IMG/VR virus record: IMGVR_UViG_3300047548_000780
Location: 1 to 41,667 of that record
DNA length: 41,667 nt
Source: a virus
Direction: 5' to 3' (one strand)
Part shown: in pieces, positions 1 to 7,808 of the stretch
How the letters are laid out: each line of letters starts with the position of its first letter
Numbering within the stretch: the first letter of the stretch is position 1
Position numbers and translations under genes: made by a program
Notes under the pieces: generated by a model
Databases searched by the model: none
What the model was told of the DNA's origin: nothing
Seen by the model: only the letters and a program-made list of their open reading frames with translations

Positions 1-86
1 ATGCAAACCTTTTTGGTTTCAGGTTCAGCAAAAACCGCGGTGGCGCCAAAAAGGCTAATAAAAACTGCTAATAAAATATTACGCAT
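1..86 (-). CDS. Partial exported protein, N-terminus only
   Basis: Only the first 28 codons are inside the window. The start codon lies at 84-86 and abuts the stop codon of the upstream gene at 87-89, so the two are translationally adjacent. The visible N-terminus (MRN, then a hydrophobic stretch, then ATAVFA followed by EPETKK) looks like a Sec signal peptide with an AxA-type cleavage site near residue 20. It is the last visible gene of the leftward lysis operon. Function cannot be assigned from this fragment. Confidence 0.55.
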   Translation of the reverse strand, partial: MRNILLAVFISLFGATAVFAEPETKKVC

Positions 87-548
87 TTAAATCTCCGGTT
101 GAGGCGCTGGTTGCGGGGCAGGTTTGCCGTTTATTAGTATAACTTGCGGTTGCGCAGGCTGATCGTAGTATCCGCTGTTTTGCAGCTGTTGATCTACACG
201 TTGTCCGATTGAAGGAGCGCTGGGTGTAACAGGTATTTTAGCAGTTTTAACGTTTTCGTTTGCCTGCTTCATCATTGCCAGCGTAGCATCTACTTCCTCC
301 TTACTGCGTCCTGCAAGCATAATGCCGCTAAGGGTACCTGTTAAGAAAGTAGCAATTGGAACAATAAGTTCAAAAAACTTTTGATCGATCGGTGAAATAG
401 CATTTAGCGGTTGTGTTACGAATATAAGTGAATATAACACAACAAACACAATGCCTGTTAGTGTAAGTGCTAGACAAATTCCAATAAAGAATTTTAGTCT
501 AGCCATTAACTGTTCTTCTGTGTATAAGAAGGTTTGATTATTTTCCAC
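87..548 (-). CDS. Two-TM membrane protein, possible holin
   Basis: This 153-residue protein has a charged N-terminus, a long hydrophobic segment at about residues 19-46, a polar linker with SPIDQKFFE, and a second hydrophobic segment at about 60-80 (IVPIATFLTGTLSGIMLAG). A soluble Pro/Gln-rich tail follows. It overlaps the upstream gene by 11 bases. Its place directly after the endolysin and spanins, and two membrane spans with a cytoplasmic-type tail, fit a holin or holin-like protein. That role is inferred from context. No holin family signature is decisive, and the tail is longer than in most class II holins. Confidence 0.6.
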   Translation of the reverse strand: MENNQTFLYTEEQLMARLKFFIGICLALTLTGIVFVVLYSLIFVTQPLNAISPIDQKFFELIVPIATFLTGTLSGIMLAGRSKEEVDATLAMMKQANENVKTAKIPVTPSAPSIGQRVDQQLQNSGYYDQPAQPQVILINGKPAPQPAPQPEI

Positions 549-804
549 AGCTAACTGCTCCTTTTTGAGGTATTTGGGGAGTGGTTTCTGGTGGTGGCCC
601 TAAGCGTGGATCACGTTGTCCTTTGAATACGTGTTCAGGACAAGTGCGTGTTACATCGCATAAAGGCTTTTGACACTGCTGAGTATCCCAGTTTGCTGGA
701 TTTTGGCAAGGATACCTAAAAGTATCTTTGCTTAGTACCAGCAGTGTGACCGGCAGCGCTAGTAGTATTACTATCACCCACTTTACAAGTTTGGTATCAT
801 GCAT
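538..804 (-). CDS. Small Cys-rich membrane-anchored phage protein
   Basis: This 88-residue protein has one N-terminal membrane span (about residues 7-25). A short exported-looking domain follows, with five or six cysteines in a YPCQNPANWD / CQKPLCDVTRTCPEH pattern and a Pro-rich tail. The cysteines suggest disulfides in the periplasm. An AGGAG ribosome site lies 6 bases before the ATG, and the gene overlaps the endolysin end by 8 bases. Similar single-TM Cys-rich proteins are familiar beside phage lysis genes but have no known function. It could be an alternative holin or antiholin; this is inference from position only. Confidence 0.6.
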   Translation of the reverse strand: MHDTKLVKWVIVILLALPVTLLVLSKDTFRYPCQNPANWDTQQCQKPLCDVTRTCPEHVFKGQRDPRLGPPPETTPQIPQKGAVSCGK

Positions 805-1429
805 GGTCTACTCCTAGCACGTGCAGTGCGTGGTTGTAGTGCTTTATGCGATCGTCAAGTCCTATTGTACCACCATTGATTCGCTTGGTCAAGGTCAAAA
901 TATCGCCAGCATCTGCCCAGCGGTTTAAGCCGTTTGTCTCCCAAAACCAGCACGCTGATTGTGCAGCACCTTCAAAGGTTTGCAAATACTCGCTGGCTTC
1001 TTCTACTGGAATTCCAAGGCTAGCCGCAAACCAGCTGTAATTGTCACGACCAGTTAACTGGATAAGACCCCGACCACAAAAACGCCAACCATCGCCACTA
1101 GACTCAGGGCCGTTGCCCATGCGGTTAGCGTAAACGCGATTAGCAATCGCTTCTTGTTTGTTTGGCTTATTTGCATACTCTTGCGCTAGTTCATCAGTTG
1201 GAAAATATTTGGGAAATATCTTACGTAGACTTTGCCAACGATAGTTTAAGTTTTCTCGTAGTGCTGTAAACCCAGCAGACTCGTGTGAGCACTGGGCTAT
1301 GAATGCAGCAATACGCTGTGGAGTATTGATCTCGTAATCGGGCAGCAGCTGGCTTAGTGCACTATGCCACTGGTCGATATATGGATTTTTAGGCAGCAGC
1401 TGCTTTAGCTGCGCTTTTGTTAGTTGCAT
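797..1429 (-). CDS. GH19-family endolysin
   Basis: The product is a 210-residue glycoside hydrolase of the GH19 (chitinase-like) fold, which as phage endolysins cleave the glycan strands of peptidoglycan. The chosen start is the ATG at 1429, which overlaps the o-spanin stop as TAATG and has GAAGGGG upstream. An upstream in-frame start would add 14 residues inside the spanin gene. The first catalytic Glu is expected at E50 in AQCSHESAGF. The core shows ENLNYR, NRMGNGPESSGDGWRFCGRGLIQLTGRDNY and ACWFWETNGLN, all typical of the family. There is no signal peptide, so export needs a holin. It sits downstream of both spanins. Confidence 0.93.
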   Translation of the reverse strand: MQLTKAQLKQLLPKNPYIDQWHSALSQLLPDYEINTPQRIAAFIAQCSHESAGFTALRENLNYRWQSLRKIFPKYFPTDELAQEYANKPNKQEAIANRVYANRMGNGPESSGDGWRFCGRGLIQLTGRDNYSWFAASLGIPVEEASEYLQTFEGAAQSACWFWETNGLNRWADAGDILTLTKRINGGTIGLDDRIKHYNHALHVLGVDHA

Positions 1430-1695
1430 TACTTTACCCCTTCGTAAATAATTTTTTGCTTTGCATACCACTCAATCCAGCTGTCTAGCTTAATTGCGCA
1501 CGTATAGTAGGTGTTGTAGTTCACAGCTACTGTTTTACCTACGTCGCTTAGCTTAGCGTCTTTTTCGAGCTTTTGCAAGTCAGGACAAGGCTCACTGCTT
1601 AGCTTGCCTGGGGGTTCTGGAAACGGCATTTTTACGGCAACTGGTGTGCTACAGCCCGCCAACATCACCGTTAATAGCACTAGTAAATATTTCAT
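1429..1695 (-). CDS. Outer-membrane spanin lipoprotein (Rz1-like)
   Basis: This 88-residue prolipoprotein has lipobox L-A-G-C with lipidated C15, giving a mature protein of about 74 residues. Just after the lipid comes a Pro-rich stretch (PFPEPPG). A conserved CPDL...LSDV...NYNTYYTCA...WIEWYAKQK pattern follows, as in many Rz1-type o-spanins. It would join the i-spanin across the periplasm and fuse inner and outer membranes at the end of lysis. The start overlaps the i-spanin stop as ATGA, the normal arrangement for separate overlapping spanin genes. Its presence shows that the host has an outer membrane. Confidence 0.88.
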   Translation of the reverse strand: MKYLLVLLTVMLAGCSTPVAVKMPFPEPPGKLSSEPCPDLQKLEKDAKLSDVGKTVAVNYNTYYTCAIKLDSWIEWYAKQKIIYEGVK

Positions 1696-2102
1696 CGTGT
1701 TGCTGCCTTATTATGAGCTTCTACAAATTCGTTTGGTATTTCGCAGCGATTATCGTACTTTACAATCTCTCTGTCTACATACTCAACTATATCACGACCA
1801 CGAGTTTTATAGTACTCGCGCTTTACTATTACTTTTTCCTTTATTTCGGTATTAACCACTTTAGCAGATGCTTCAGCAGCTGTGGCTCTGGCCAGCAAAG
1901 TTTCCGCTTCACGACGCCAGTGGTGGTCAACGTATACCATGCCAAAAATGAAAAAACCCAAAGCTGTGGTAGTGAGGGCCACCATTTTCATCAGCTTTTG
2001 GTAAAGAAAACCCGGTTTAGTTTCCAACAATAAATAGCCTAATATTCCGGCTAGTACTAAGACTGCCGGAAACCAAGCCGGGACAAATTTTAATAAAAAC
2101 AT
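1692..2102 (-). CDS. Inner-membrane spanin (Rz-like)
   Basis: This 136-residue protein has two hydrophobic stretches near the N-terminus (about 7-26 and 40-58). A periplasmic segment rich in A/E/K follows (about 62-115) and is predicted helical or coiled-coil. Its end overlaps the o-spanin start by 4 bases (ATGA). Together with the lipoprotein neighbour this identifies the i-spanin subunit. Two membrane stretches instead of the usual single N-terminal anchor are slightly unusual. A GGGAA ribosome site is located about 7 bases upstream of the ATG. Confidence 0.8.
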   Translation of the reverse strand: MFLLKFVPAWFPAVLVLAGILGYLLLETKPGFLYQKLMKMVALTTTALGFFIFGMVYVDHHWRREAETLLARATAAEASAKVVNTEIKEKVIVKREYYKTRGRDIVEYVDREIVKYDNRCEIPNEFVEAHNKAATR

Positions 2103-2126
2103 AAAAAAGTTCCCAAAGGTGTAAAA

Positions 2127-2675
2127 TTATTTACCCTTTAAACTTCCTGCACCAAGGGTGTCGATTGCGTTCCACTGTGAGTCTACGTCTTTTTTCAATA
2201 CTTGCATATCACGTTCTATGCCAACCATTCGCTCACGTGTTTGTGCCACGTCTTTGCTGATCTGTTGTACATCACGCAGTCCGCCAGTAACAGACTCCAT
2301 AGTGGTTTGTATTCTAGCAATAGTACCTTGCAGTTTTGCAACGTCATTGCTTGCTATTTGCGTTTGTAGCTCTTTGAGTGCTACGTCCTGCTTGCCTAGC
2401 CGTTCCTCGTTTTCTTTTTGCTTGTTTTGTAGCCCCTTAACCTCATTGGTTAAAAAGTCTACGTTCTCAATCAACTTTACTACTGGCTCGCCATCGGGCA
2501 TTTTTATCTCGCCTACTCGCTGCTCTAAGTTATCAATTCTATTGATAAATTTGCTGGCGGCAAATATGCCACCAGCAATCGTAGAAGCAAAACTTAGTAC
2601 CACTGCGATGTAAACACCTTTTAGTTTTACACCACCAACACTTAGTTCGGTGGATTCTAAGTCTAGCTTAGCCAT
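2127..2675 (-). CDS. Membrane-anchored coiled-coil protein
   Basis: This 182-residue protein has one membrane span at about residues 21-43 (VYIAVVLSFASTIAGGIFAAS). A long heptad-rich, charged region follows (about 45-170) and should form a coiled coil. There is no enzymatic motif. It starts 1 base into the end of the upstream exported-protein gene and precedes the spanins, so it is co-transcribed with lysis genes. It could be a structural or lysis-timing protein, but I cannot assign a function. Confidence 0.65.
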   Translation of the reverse strand: MAKLDLESTELSVGGVKLKGVYIAVVLSFASTIAGGIFAASKFINRIDNLEQRVGEIKMPDGEPVVKLIENVDFLTNEVKGLQNKQKENEERLGKQDVALKELQTQIASNDVAKLQGTIARIQTTMESVTGGLRDVQQISKDVAQTRERMVGIERDMQVLKKDVDSQWNAIDTLGAGSLKGK

Positions 2676-3505
2676 TATCTTACATAGCCTTGAAACGCTG
2701 TTTGGTTCATGAACGCAGCTGTCGACTGTTGCTGCTGTGTCATAAAGCCTTCAAACGTCATGTTTACTGACTCAGTAAACTGGACTGTTAGCACATCGCT
2801 GTTGTAGCTGTAAGCGGCTGTAGCGGCGTAAAGATCGCGGTTGTAGTTAGCAGCAGTCATGTCTAGGTTAGACACAATTTGCTGATTATTAGCAGCTGCG
2901 AAGAATGCACCTGTTTTGGTTGCGTACTCACCAACACTTGCTAAGCTTTGGTTGTAGGCCGCTACTTGCTGTGTGGTTACCTCTGTGCCCATACCACTGT
3001 TTTGTAAGATTTGCTTGGCTGCTGATGCAGTAGGCACATCTTGAACTGTTGCCATTAACTGATTAACTTGCGTTACCTTTTGCAGGTCTACTGCAGCGGC
3101 TGCTAGTTGATCGATTGCACCTTGCATTTGCGCTTTGGCTAGGTTAGCTTGGTCTACAAGAAACTGCTGAGCAGTACTAAAGTTAGTGTTCTTGTAGGTG
3201 TTTAAGCTGGTGTTGTAGTCTTGGCGCTGTTGCTCGGTAATGGTAAAGTTGTTTAGTGTGTTGGGTTGTAGTATCTGACCGGCGTTTGCTCCGCTGGCAG
3301 CGACGTTAGCAGCTGTGATACCAATTGTAATCTGTTGCTTTAGAGCATTACTGCTGTTTGCCAGATTGGTCACTACCTGTTGTTGGTTGCTGATTAGCAG
3401 CGTTTGAGCGCTTGCTGGCCCTGAAACGGTCAGAAAGACTGGTACCATCATCGCTAGCGCTAGCAGCACTTTGCGAGATAGGCTTAAGTTCTTTGTTTGC
3501 GTCAT
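2675..3505 (-). CDS. Exported Gln/Asn/Ala-rich protein, unknown function
   Basis: This 276-residue protein has a clear Sec signal peptide: basic N-terminus MTQTKNLSLSRK, hydrophobic core, and ASA cleavage near residue 33. The rest is rich in Q, N, A and T and largely helical in pattern, with no recognised domain. A GGAG ribosome site lies 8 bases before the ATG at 3505. The start is deep inside the upstream gene, so 158 bases are read in two frames. An internal ATG at codon 19 would shorten the overlap but break the signal peptide. It ends overlapping the coiled-coil gene by one base. Confidence 0.7.
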   Translation of the reverse strand: MTQTKNLSLSRKVLLALAMMVPVFLTVSGPASAQTLLISNQQQVVTNLANSSNALKQQITIGITAANVAASGANAGQILQPNTLNNFTITEQQRQDYNTSLNTYKNTNFSTAQQFLVDQANLAKAQMQGAIDQLAAAAVDLQKVTQVNQLMATVQDVPTASAAKQILQNSGMGTEVTTQQVAAYNQSLASVGEYATKTGAFFAAANNQQIVSNLDMTAANYNRDLYAATAAYSYNSDVLTVQFTESVNMTFEGFMTQQQQSTAAFMNQTAFQGYVR

Positions 3506-4016
3506 AATCGGGTCTCCGTTGTGGATTTTGTTGCCACCCTAAGGTAGCTTGCTTTCCTATGGTACCTAGGTAGGGACAAGGAGTCCCGGCCATGGCCATA
3601 GCTTCAAAAACACGTGCGTCTTGACAAAGCACTGCAACTGCAGCAATCTTTAGTCCAAACTCGTTTAGTGTTTTTGCTAGTTTTAGTAACTCGCACTGTG
3701 GGTCGCGTTTATAGCTACCCGCGCTAATGCCAATTACAGAACTTGAAACCGATCCTCCGTACCCAATTAAGCAGCTGTCGTTTCCGCCAGACATAAATGC
3801 GGGACTTATGGCACTGGGAGGTGGTGTAGAACCTGGTGCATTACCATTGTAAGTTGTTGAGTTAGTGGTACTTTGATTGTTGCTGTTATTAGCAACGTTA
3901 GTACCTTGTTGGTTATTAGAAAGATTATCCACCGTGGTGTTGCCACTGGTGTAGTTCTGCTGAGCCACGGCGGATAAGGAAACGGCTAGCGTGATAGTGG
4001 CTAGCCAGGTTTTCAT
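3348..4016 (-). CDS. Exported protein with conserved Cys-containing core
   Basis: This 222-residue protein has a signal peptide (MKTWLATITLAVSLSAVAQQ, cleavage near residue 18). A low-complexity Asn/Ser/Thr linker covers about 19-65. A conserved-looking core of about 75-150 contains DSCLIGYGGSVSSS, GISAGSYKRDPQCELLKLAKTL, AVLCQDARVFEAM and GTPCPYLG; the four or so cysteines suggest disulfides. The C-terminal 70 residues are polar and overlap the next gene in another frame. The start overlaps the preceding gene by ATGA. Comparable secreted proteins occur near phage lysis or tail genes, but the role is unknown to me. Confidence 0.7.
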   Translation of the reverse strand: MKTWLATITLAVSLSAVAQQNYTSGNTTVDNLSNNQQGTNVANNSNNQSTTNSTTYNGNAPGSTPPPSAISPAFMSGGNDSCLIGYGGSVSSSVIGISAGSYKRDPQCELLKLAKTLNEFGLKIAAVAVLCQDARVFEAMAMAGTPCPYLGTIGKQATLGWQQNPQRRPDYDANKELKPISQSAASASDDGTSLSDRFRASKRSNAANQQPTTGSDQSGKQQ

Positions 4017-4255
4017 TGTTGGAAGTGCTGTTTAACTGCGTTAGCTACGTCGTCATTTGTCCAGTTGGTGCTGTAAGCATCGCCTTGTTGAACTGTGACC
4101 CAGTATTTAAAGCTGGAATTATCGCCTAGTTGTACAAAAGCCCGTAGGTTCTTGTCGCCAACATTGTCGTCGATTTGTAAGATGTGTACTACCTGAGCTG
4201 CATAGCGCTCCTGCGCTACGTGCTCGCTGTTTAGGGTTACTTGTGGGAAACTCAT
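4013..4255 (-). CDS. Small protein of unknown function
   Basis: This 80-residue soluble protein has no signal peptide or membrane span. It has a mixed alpha/beta pattern, with a central FVQLGDNSSFKYWVTVQQGDAYSTNW stretch. It lies 10 bases after the fibre gene in transcription order and overlaps the next gene by 4 bases. Position suggests a small structural or accessory protein. No family is recognised. Confidence 0.6.
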   Translation of the reverse strand: MSFPQVTLNSEHVAQERYAAQVVHILQIDDNVGDKNLRAFVQLGDNSSFKYWVTVQQGDAYSTNWTNDDVANAVKQHFQQ

Positions 4256-4265
4256 ATTATACCTA

Positions 4266-7200
4266 TTAAAACATTAATAAAAATCCTGTGGGGCCAAGCC
4301 ATACCCAGCCATTATTAGTACCAGAATCCGTGTTACCGTTGGAAGTAAAGGCATTCCAAGTCGCACCTCCAGAGGCATTACAAAACTGTATATCTAAATA
4401 ACTAGCATTAATAGTGCCTGAAGTTTTTGAGAAGTAGTACTGCTGATTCACTGGATAAGTATCTTGGTTTTTTCTTAAGAATACTTTTCCGGTTGGTGAA
4501 CCTGATAAAGTAAACTCTTTAAAAGTAGTAGTTCTTCCAAACTGAAACTTAAAAGTTGCTGGAAATACGGTAGTCTCAATATTTTCATACGTGCTAGTAC
4601 CCAGGATAAATACTTCACCACTACCGGCATTAGAGATTTTTGGATATACTCTGCTTATACTTCCACCATCAAAATATTTTGCTCCTGTACCGGTAAACTC
4701 AATTTTGCCAGTTTCTGTATTTGTAGTAGTTAGATTAGTATTAGTAGCGCTCCAAGCAGAAGCACTACCACCGTCCATTCTAATCGTACCATTTCTAAAG
4801 TTGATAGTAGAAGCTGCCGTACCTCCGCTGTAAATACCGCCCACTAAAGTGCCACCATTTAAATCTATAGTACCAGCGTTTAGATTTATTGGGTATATTA
4901 CCGGAAAAGTATTTCCGTTTAGATCAAGTGTACCTGAGTTTATTTCTGTATATGTTGGCGCTCCGTTACCGCCAGGTATTAGTTTTAATATACCAGTACC
5001 TGCAAGTCTTAGTCTGTAAGGAGATCCTGAATTACCATTATTAGCTGGAGCATAGAAACAGTCTGTGCTACTTGTACCACGCCACTCTAGTACTTGACTA
5101 CTGTTATTACTAGTAGTCATACCAGCGTGACTAATGAAACTTTTATAGAATATTACGGTGCTAAACGAACCTGCCCACTGTCCTGTAAATGTACTATCAA
5201 ATACAACGCTCTTAACGTGTCCAAGAATACCAACAGTTCCAGCACCATTTTTAATTGTGTAACTTACAGTACCACTTCCATCTGCTGGCGCAGTAGTATT
5301 ACCGTGAGATATAGAATAACTAACACCTGAAGTTGTAGGTGTAAATATTACGTTTGAAACTTCAGAACAAGTAAACCCGCTAGCAATTTGAGTTGTCCAT
5401 GAGGTACAAGTAATACTACCACTAGTATCAAACGCTAAAGTCCTTGTATTAGTATAACTGCTACTAAAAGTTGTACAGGTAAGGGCGTAGTTACCAACAC
5501 TAAAATTACCACTGACCAGAAACACTGTATTTGTTATTGTTGTATTTGCCGCTAATGTAAACGTTACGGTAGGATCACACTGTATATTTAGTTGCGGTAA
5601 AACAACTGTACTAGGTAAGTTAACAATATAACTACCGGCATTATTGCCATACAGTACCAGTGTACCTGTGGTACAAGTAACCCCAGCAGGAATTACTATG
5701 TCCTTGTTTACATATAAAGTACCTAATGACAGCGTGCCTGTAAATCCTGTAAAATCTACAAATGTTTGGTAATTACTGTTACTTGTAAGTGATACAATAT
5801 CACTACCAGCAGACACCTTAATTGGTAAGCTTTGATTATTAGCAGGTGCTACCGAATTACCATAAGAAATAGTTCTAGTACCAGTAGACCCAGAATACGT
5901 ACAGTTTACGGCTCCAGTGCCGCTGTAAGAAAGATTATTTGGATTATCTAAACTTATTACAGTAGTATTATTGCTTGGTATAATTATGTTATTAGAGCCA
6001 AAATTAATTTTTCTTAGTGTAGTATAACTAGAGAAAAGTCTGCTACAAGTATAGTCGTATCCGCCTAGAGTAAAATCTCCAGTATATACGTACAGTATAT
6101 TATTTGAAGTTACAGAATTCTGAAGTGTAAGAGACGCATTAGTTTTCTTTCTAATTTGTACAATACCTAACGTATTGTAAGCTGTTAGAGTAGTATTTGT
6201 GTGTCCATATAAGTTTAGTTGTCCTGATAGTATGGTGCTTGCCCCCATAGATATATTTCCAAGCACTCTGGTAGTCTGAGAAAAATCTATAGTACCACTA
6301 TAGTTTGAAGCATTTAGATTACCTACATCATAACCCGGATGATCCCCCCCTGGAAATCCTATTGAGCCGGTACCCGTATTTGCATCAAGTATTATATTAT
6401 CTTGAGCATAAGGTATCTTTGTATCTGCGGCCCCACCACTGGTACTAGACCAGCGTATGTTGCTTATCCAAGTGCCGCTCGTAGTATTACGAGCATAAAC
6501 TGTTTTAGAAGCAGGAAATGAAATTCCTGCGTTATTACCACAATCACTAAACTCACCTGCAAGTGGTGTACCTGGACCAGCTAATACTATATTTGCAAAT
6601 GCTGCATAATTTAAGCTAAAGTTGTTTGCTGTTATAGTTGCTTGCGGGGCGTTGGGATTTATGTCCGTTACACCATCACCAAAAACTACTCCAGTAATCT
6701 TTACCATTCTCCAGTTAGACGTACTTGTAGGAGAAGTATATCCCGCACCATTGCAAGTAAACGTACCAGTAATAGTTTGATTACCCTCTACTAGCAACGA
6801 AATGGGTGCTCCGCCTACTGTAAGATTTTGGAATGTGTTGCTGCCATAAACTGCAGTGTTTTCTGCAAAAGCTCCACTTTGTACAGTAACACTACCATAA
6901 CTACCGCCACCACCTGCAAAGACGCCCTGACTTACGTTACCACAAGTAAGAGTGCCTGTATGTGTAACAGTTACGTTACTACCTGTAACGTTATAGTTAC
7001 CCAAAGATATAGTAATAGTAGAGGCCCCCAGCTGCATACTACGAACCGCAGTGCCTGTTGACGATATACCTTCACGACCAGTATAAATACTGTAGCCATT
7101 GGTAATAAATGTTCCAGCTAGTACCTGTATTCCTCCGTTGGAACCACCTACTGAAACAGCGCCCTGTAGTGACCACTCCCCACCTACTCCATCAAATATC

Positions 7201-7574
7201 AGTCTACCTTGTGCACTATTACCACCAGGCTGTATGGTTTTACCTGGAGTAGTGGCTTTAAACCTTAAGTTATAGATACCAGACGAACCTGTAAGCCCCA
7301 TTGCAGAGCTAATTACTAGATTACCATATACATTAAGGGTGCTACCAGTATTTAATGTACCAACAAATCCAGTACAGTCTAAGTTCTGGCATGCAAGTGA
7401 ACTATTATTAGCAGTAACCGTGTATGGTGCAGTTCCAGAGTTTGCATCAAAAAATACGTCATCTGACAGTGTCGGTACAGAGAATCCTCCAGCACCCCCA
7501 CTTGTATCAGACCAATTAGCGGTGTTAGTTGTACTCCAAGTACCAGTACCACCAACCCAATATCTATTTGCCAT
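4266..7574 (-). CDS. Large beta-repeat tail fibre / adhesin-like protein
   Basis: This 1102-residue protein is dominated by Gly/Ser/Thr/Asn-rich beta-strand repeats, as in right-handed beta-helix or adhesin-like phage fibres. It opens with MANRYWVGGTGTWSTTNTAN and a SVPTLSDDVFFDANSGT motif, a recurring N-terminal module of phage fibre proteins. A related module recurs near residue 365 (WISNIRWSSTSGG...DNIILDANTGTG), suggesting an internal duplication. There is no transmembrane segment or enzyme motif. It is the last large gene of the fibre block. A role in receptor binding is inferred from composition and context. Confidence 0.75.
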   Translation of the reverse strand: MANRYWVGGTGTWSTTNTANWSDTSGGAGGFSVPTLSDDVFFDANSGTAPYTVTANNSSLACQNLDCTGFVGTLNTGSTLNVYGNLVISSAMGLTGSSGIYNLRFKATTPGKTIQPGGNSAQGRLIFDGVGGEWSLQGAVSVGGSNGGIQVLAGTFITNGYSIYTGREGISSTGTAVRSMQLGASTITISLGNYNVTGSNVTVTHTGTLTCGNVSQGVFAGGGGSYGSVTVQSGAFAENTAVYGSNTFQNLTVGGAPISLLVEGNQTITGTFTCNGAGYTSPTSTSNWRMVKITGVVFGDGVTDINPNAPQATITANNFSLNYAAFANIVLAGPGTPLAGEFSDCGNNAGISFPASKTVYARNTTSGTWISNIRWSSTSGGAADTKIPYAQDNIILDANTGTGSIGFPGGDHPGYDVGNLNASNYSGTIDFSQTTRVLGNISMGASTILSGQLNLYGHTNTTLTAYNTLGIVQIRKKTNASLTLQNSVTSNNILYVYTGDFTLGGYDYTCSRLFSSYTTLRKINFGSNNIIIPSNNTTVISLDNPNNLSYSGTGAVNCTYSGSTGTRTISYGNSVAPANNQSLPIKVSAGSDIVSLTSNSNYQTFVDFTGFTGTLSLGTLYVNKDIVIPAGVTCTTGTLVLYGNNAGSYIVNLPSTVVLPQLNIQCDPTVTFTLAANTTITNTVFLVSGNFSVGNYALTCTTFSSSYTNTRTLAFDTSGSITCTSWTTQIASGFTCSEVSNVIFTPTTSGVSYSISHGNTTAPADGSGTVSYTIKNGAGTVGILGHVKSVVFDSTFTGQWAGSFSTVIFYKSFISHAGMTTSNNSSQVLEWRGTSSTDCFYAPANNGNSGSPYRLRLAGTGILKLIPGGNGAPTYTEINSGTLDLNGNTFPVIYPINLNAGTIDLNGGTLVGGIYSGGTAASTINFRNGTIRMDGGSASAWSATNTNLTTTNTETGKIEFTGTGAKYFDGGSISRVYPKISNAGSGEVFILGTSTYENIETTVFPATFKFQFGRTTTFKEFTLSGSPTGKVFLRKNQDTYPVNQQYYFSKTSGTINASYLDIQFCNASGGATWNAFTSNGNTDSGTNNGWVWLGPTGFLLMF

Positions 7575-7578
7575 ATTA

Positions 7579-7800
7579 TTACTCCAAGATTATTGGGTTA
7601 CCGTTTTTATCTAGTACAAGGTCACCATTTTCATCTAATTTAAATACAGGTTTGTGAGTAACAAGCCTAATCCACCTGTCTAGCCTGGCCTGCTTTGCTT
7701 CATGAATTTCTAATTCTGTTGGGTTCTCGTTGTCTTGGTATACTAAAGAATCCTTAAACAAGCCATATACTGTTTCAAATTCAAAATCAATTTGTTTCAT
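7579..7800 (-). CDS. Small acidic protein between fibre genes
   Basis: This 73-residue acidic protein ends with a short beta-hairpin-like repeat (KLDENGDLVLDKNGNPIILE). It sits between two fibre genes with gaps of 4 and 8 bases, so it is in the same operon. It might be a fibre assembly factor or chaperone, by location only. No family is recognised. Confidence 0.55.
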   Translation of the reverse strand: MKQIDFEFETVYGLFKDSLVYQDNENPTELEIHEAKQARLDRWIRLVTHKPVFKLDENGDLVLDKNGNPIILE

Positions 7801-7808
7801 ATATATCC

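Noticed and set aside
1604-2613. Plus-strand open frames opposite the spanin and coiled-coil genes
   Set aside because: They are antisense to well-supported lysis genes, with no ribosome sites and odd Cys/Ser/Leu-rich composition.
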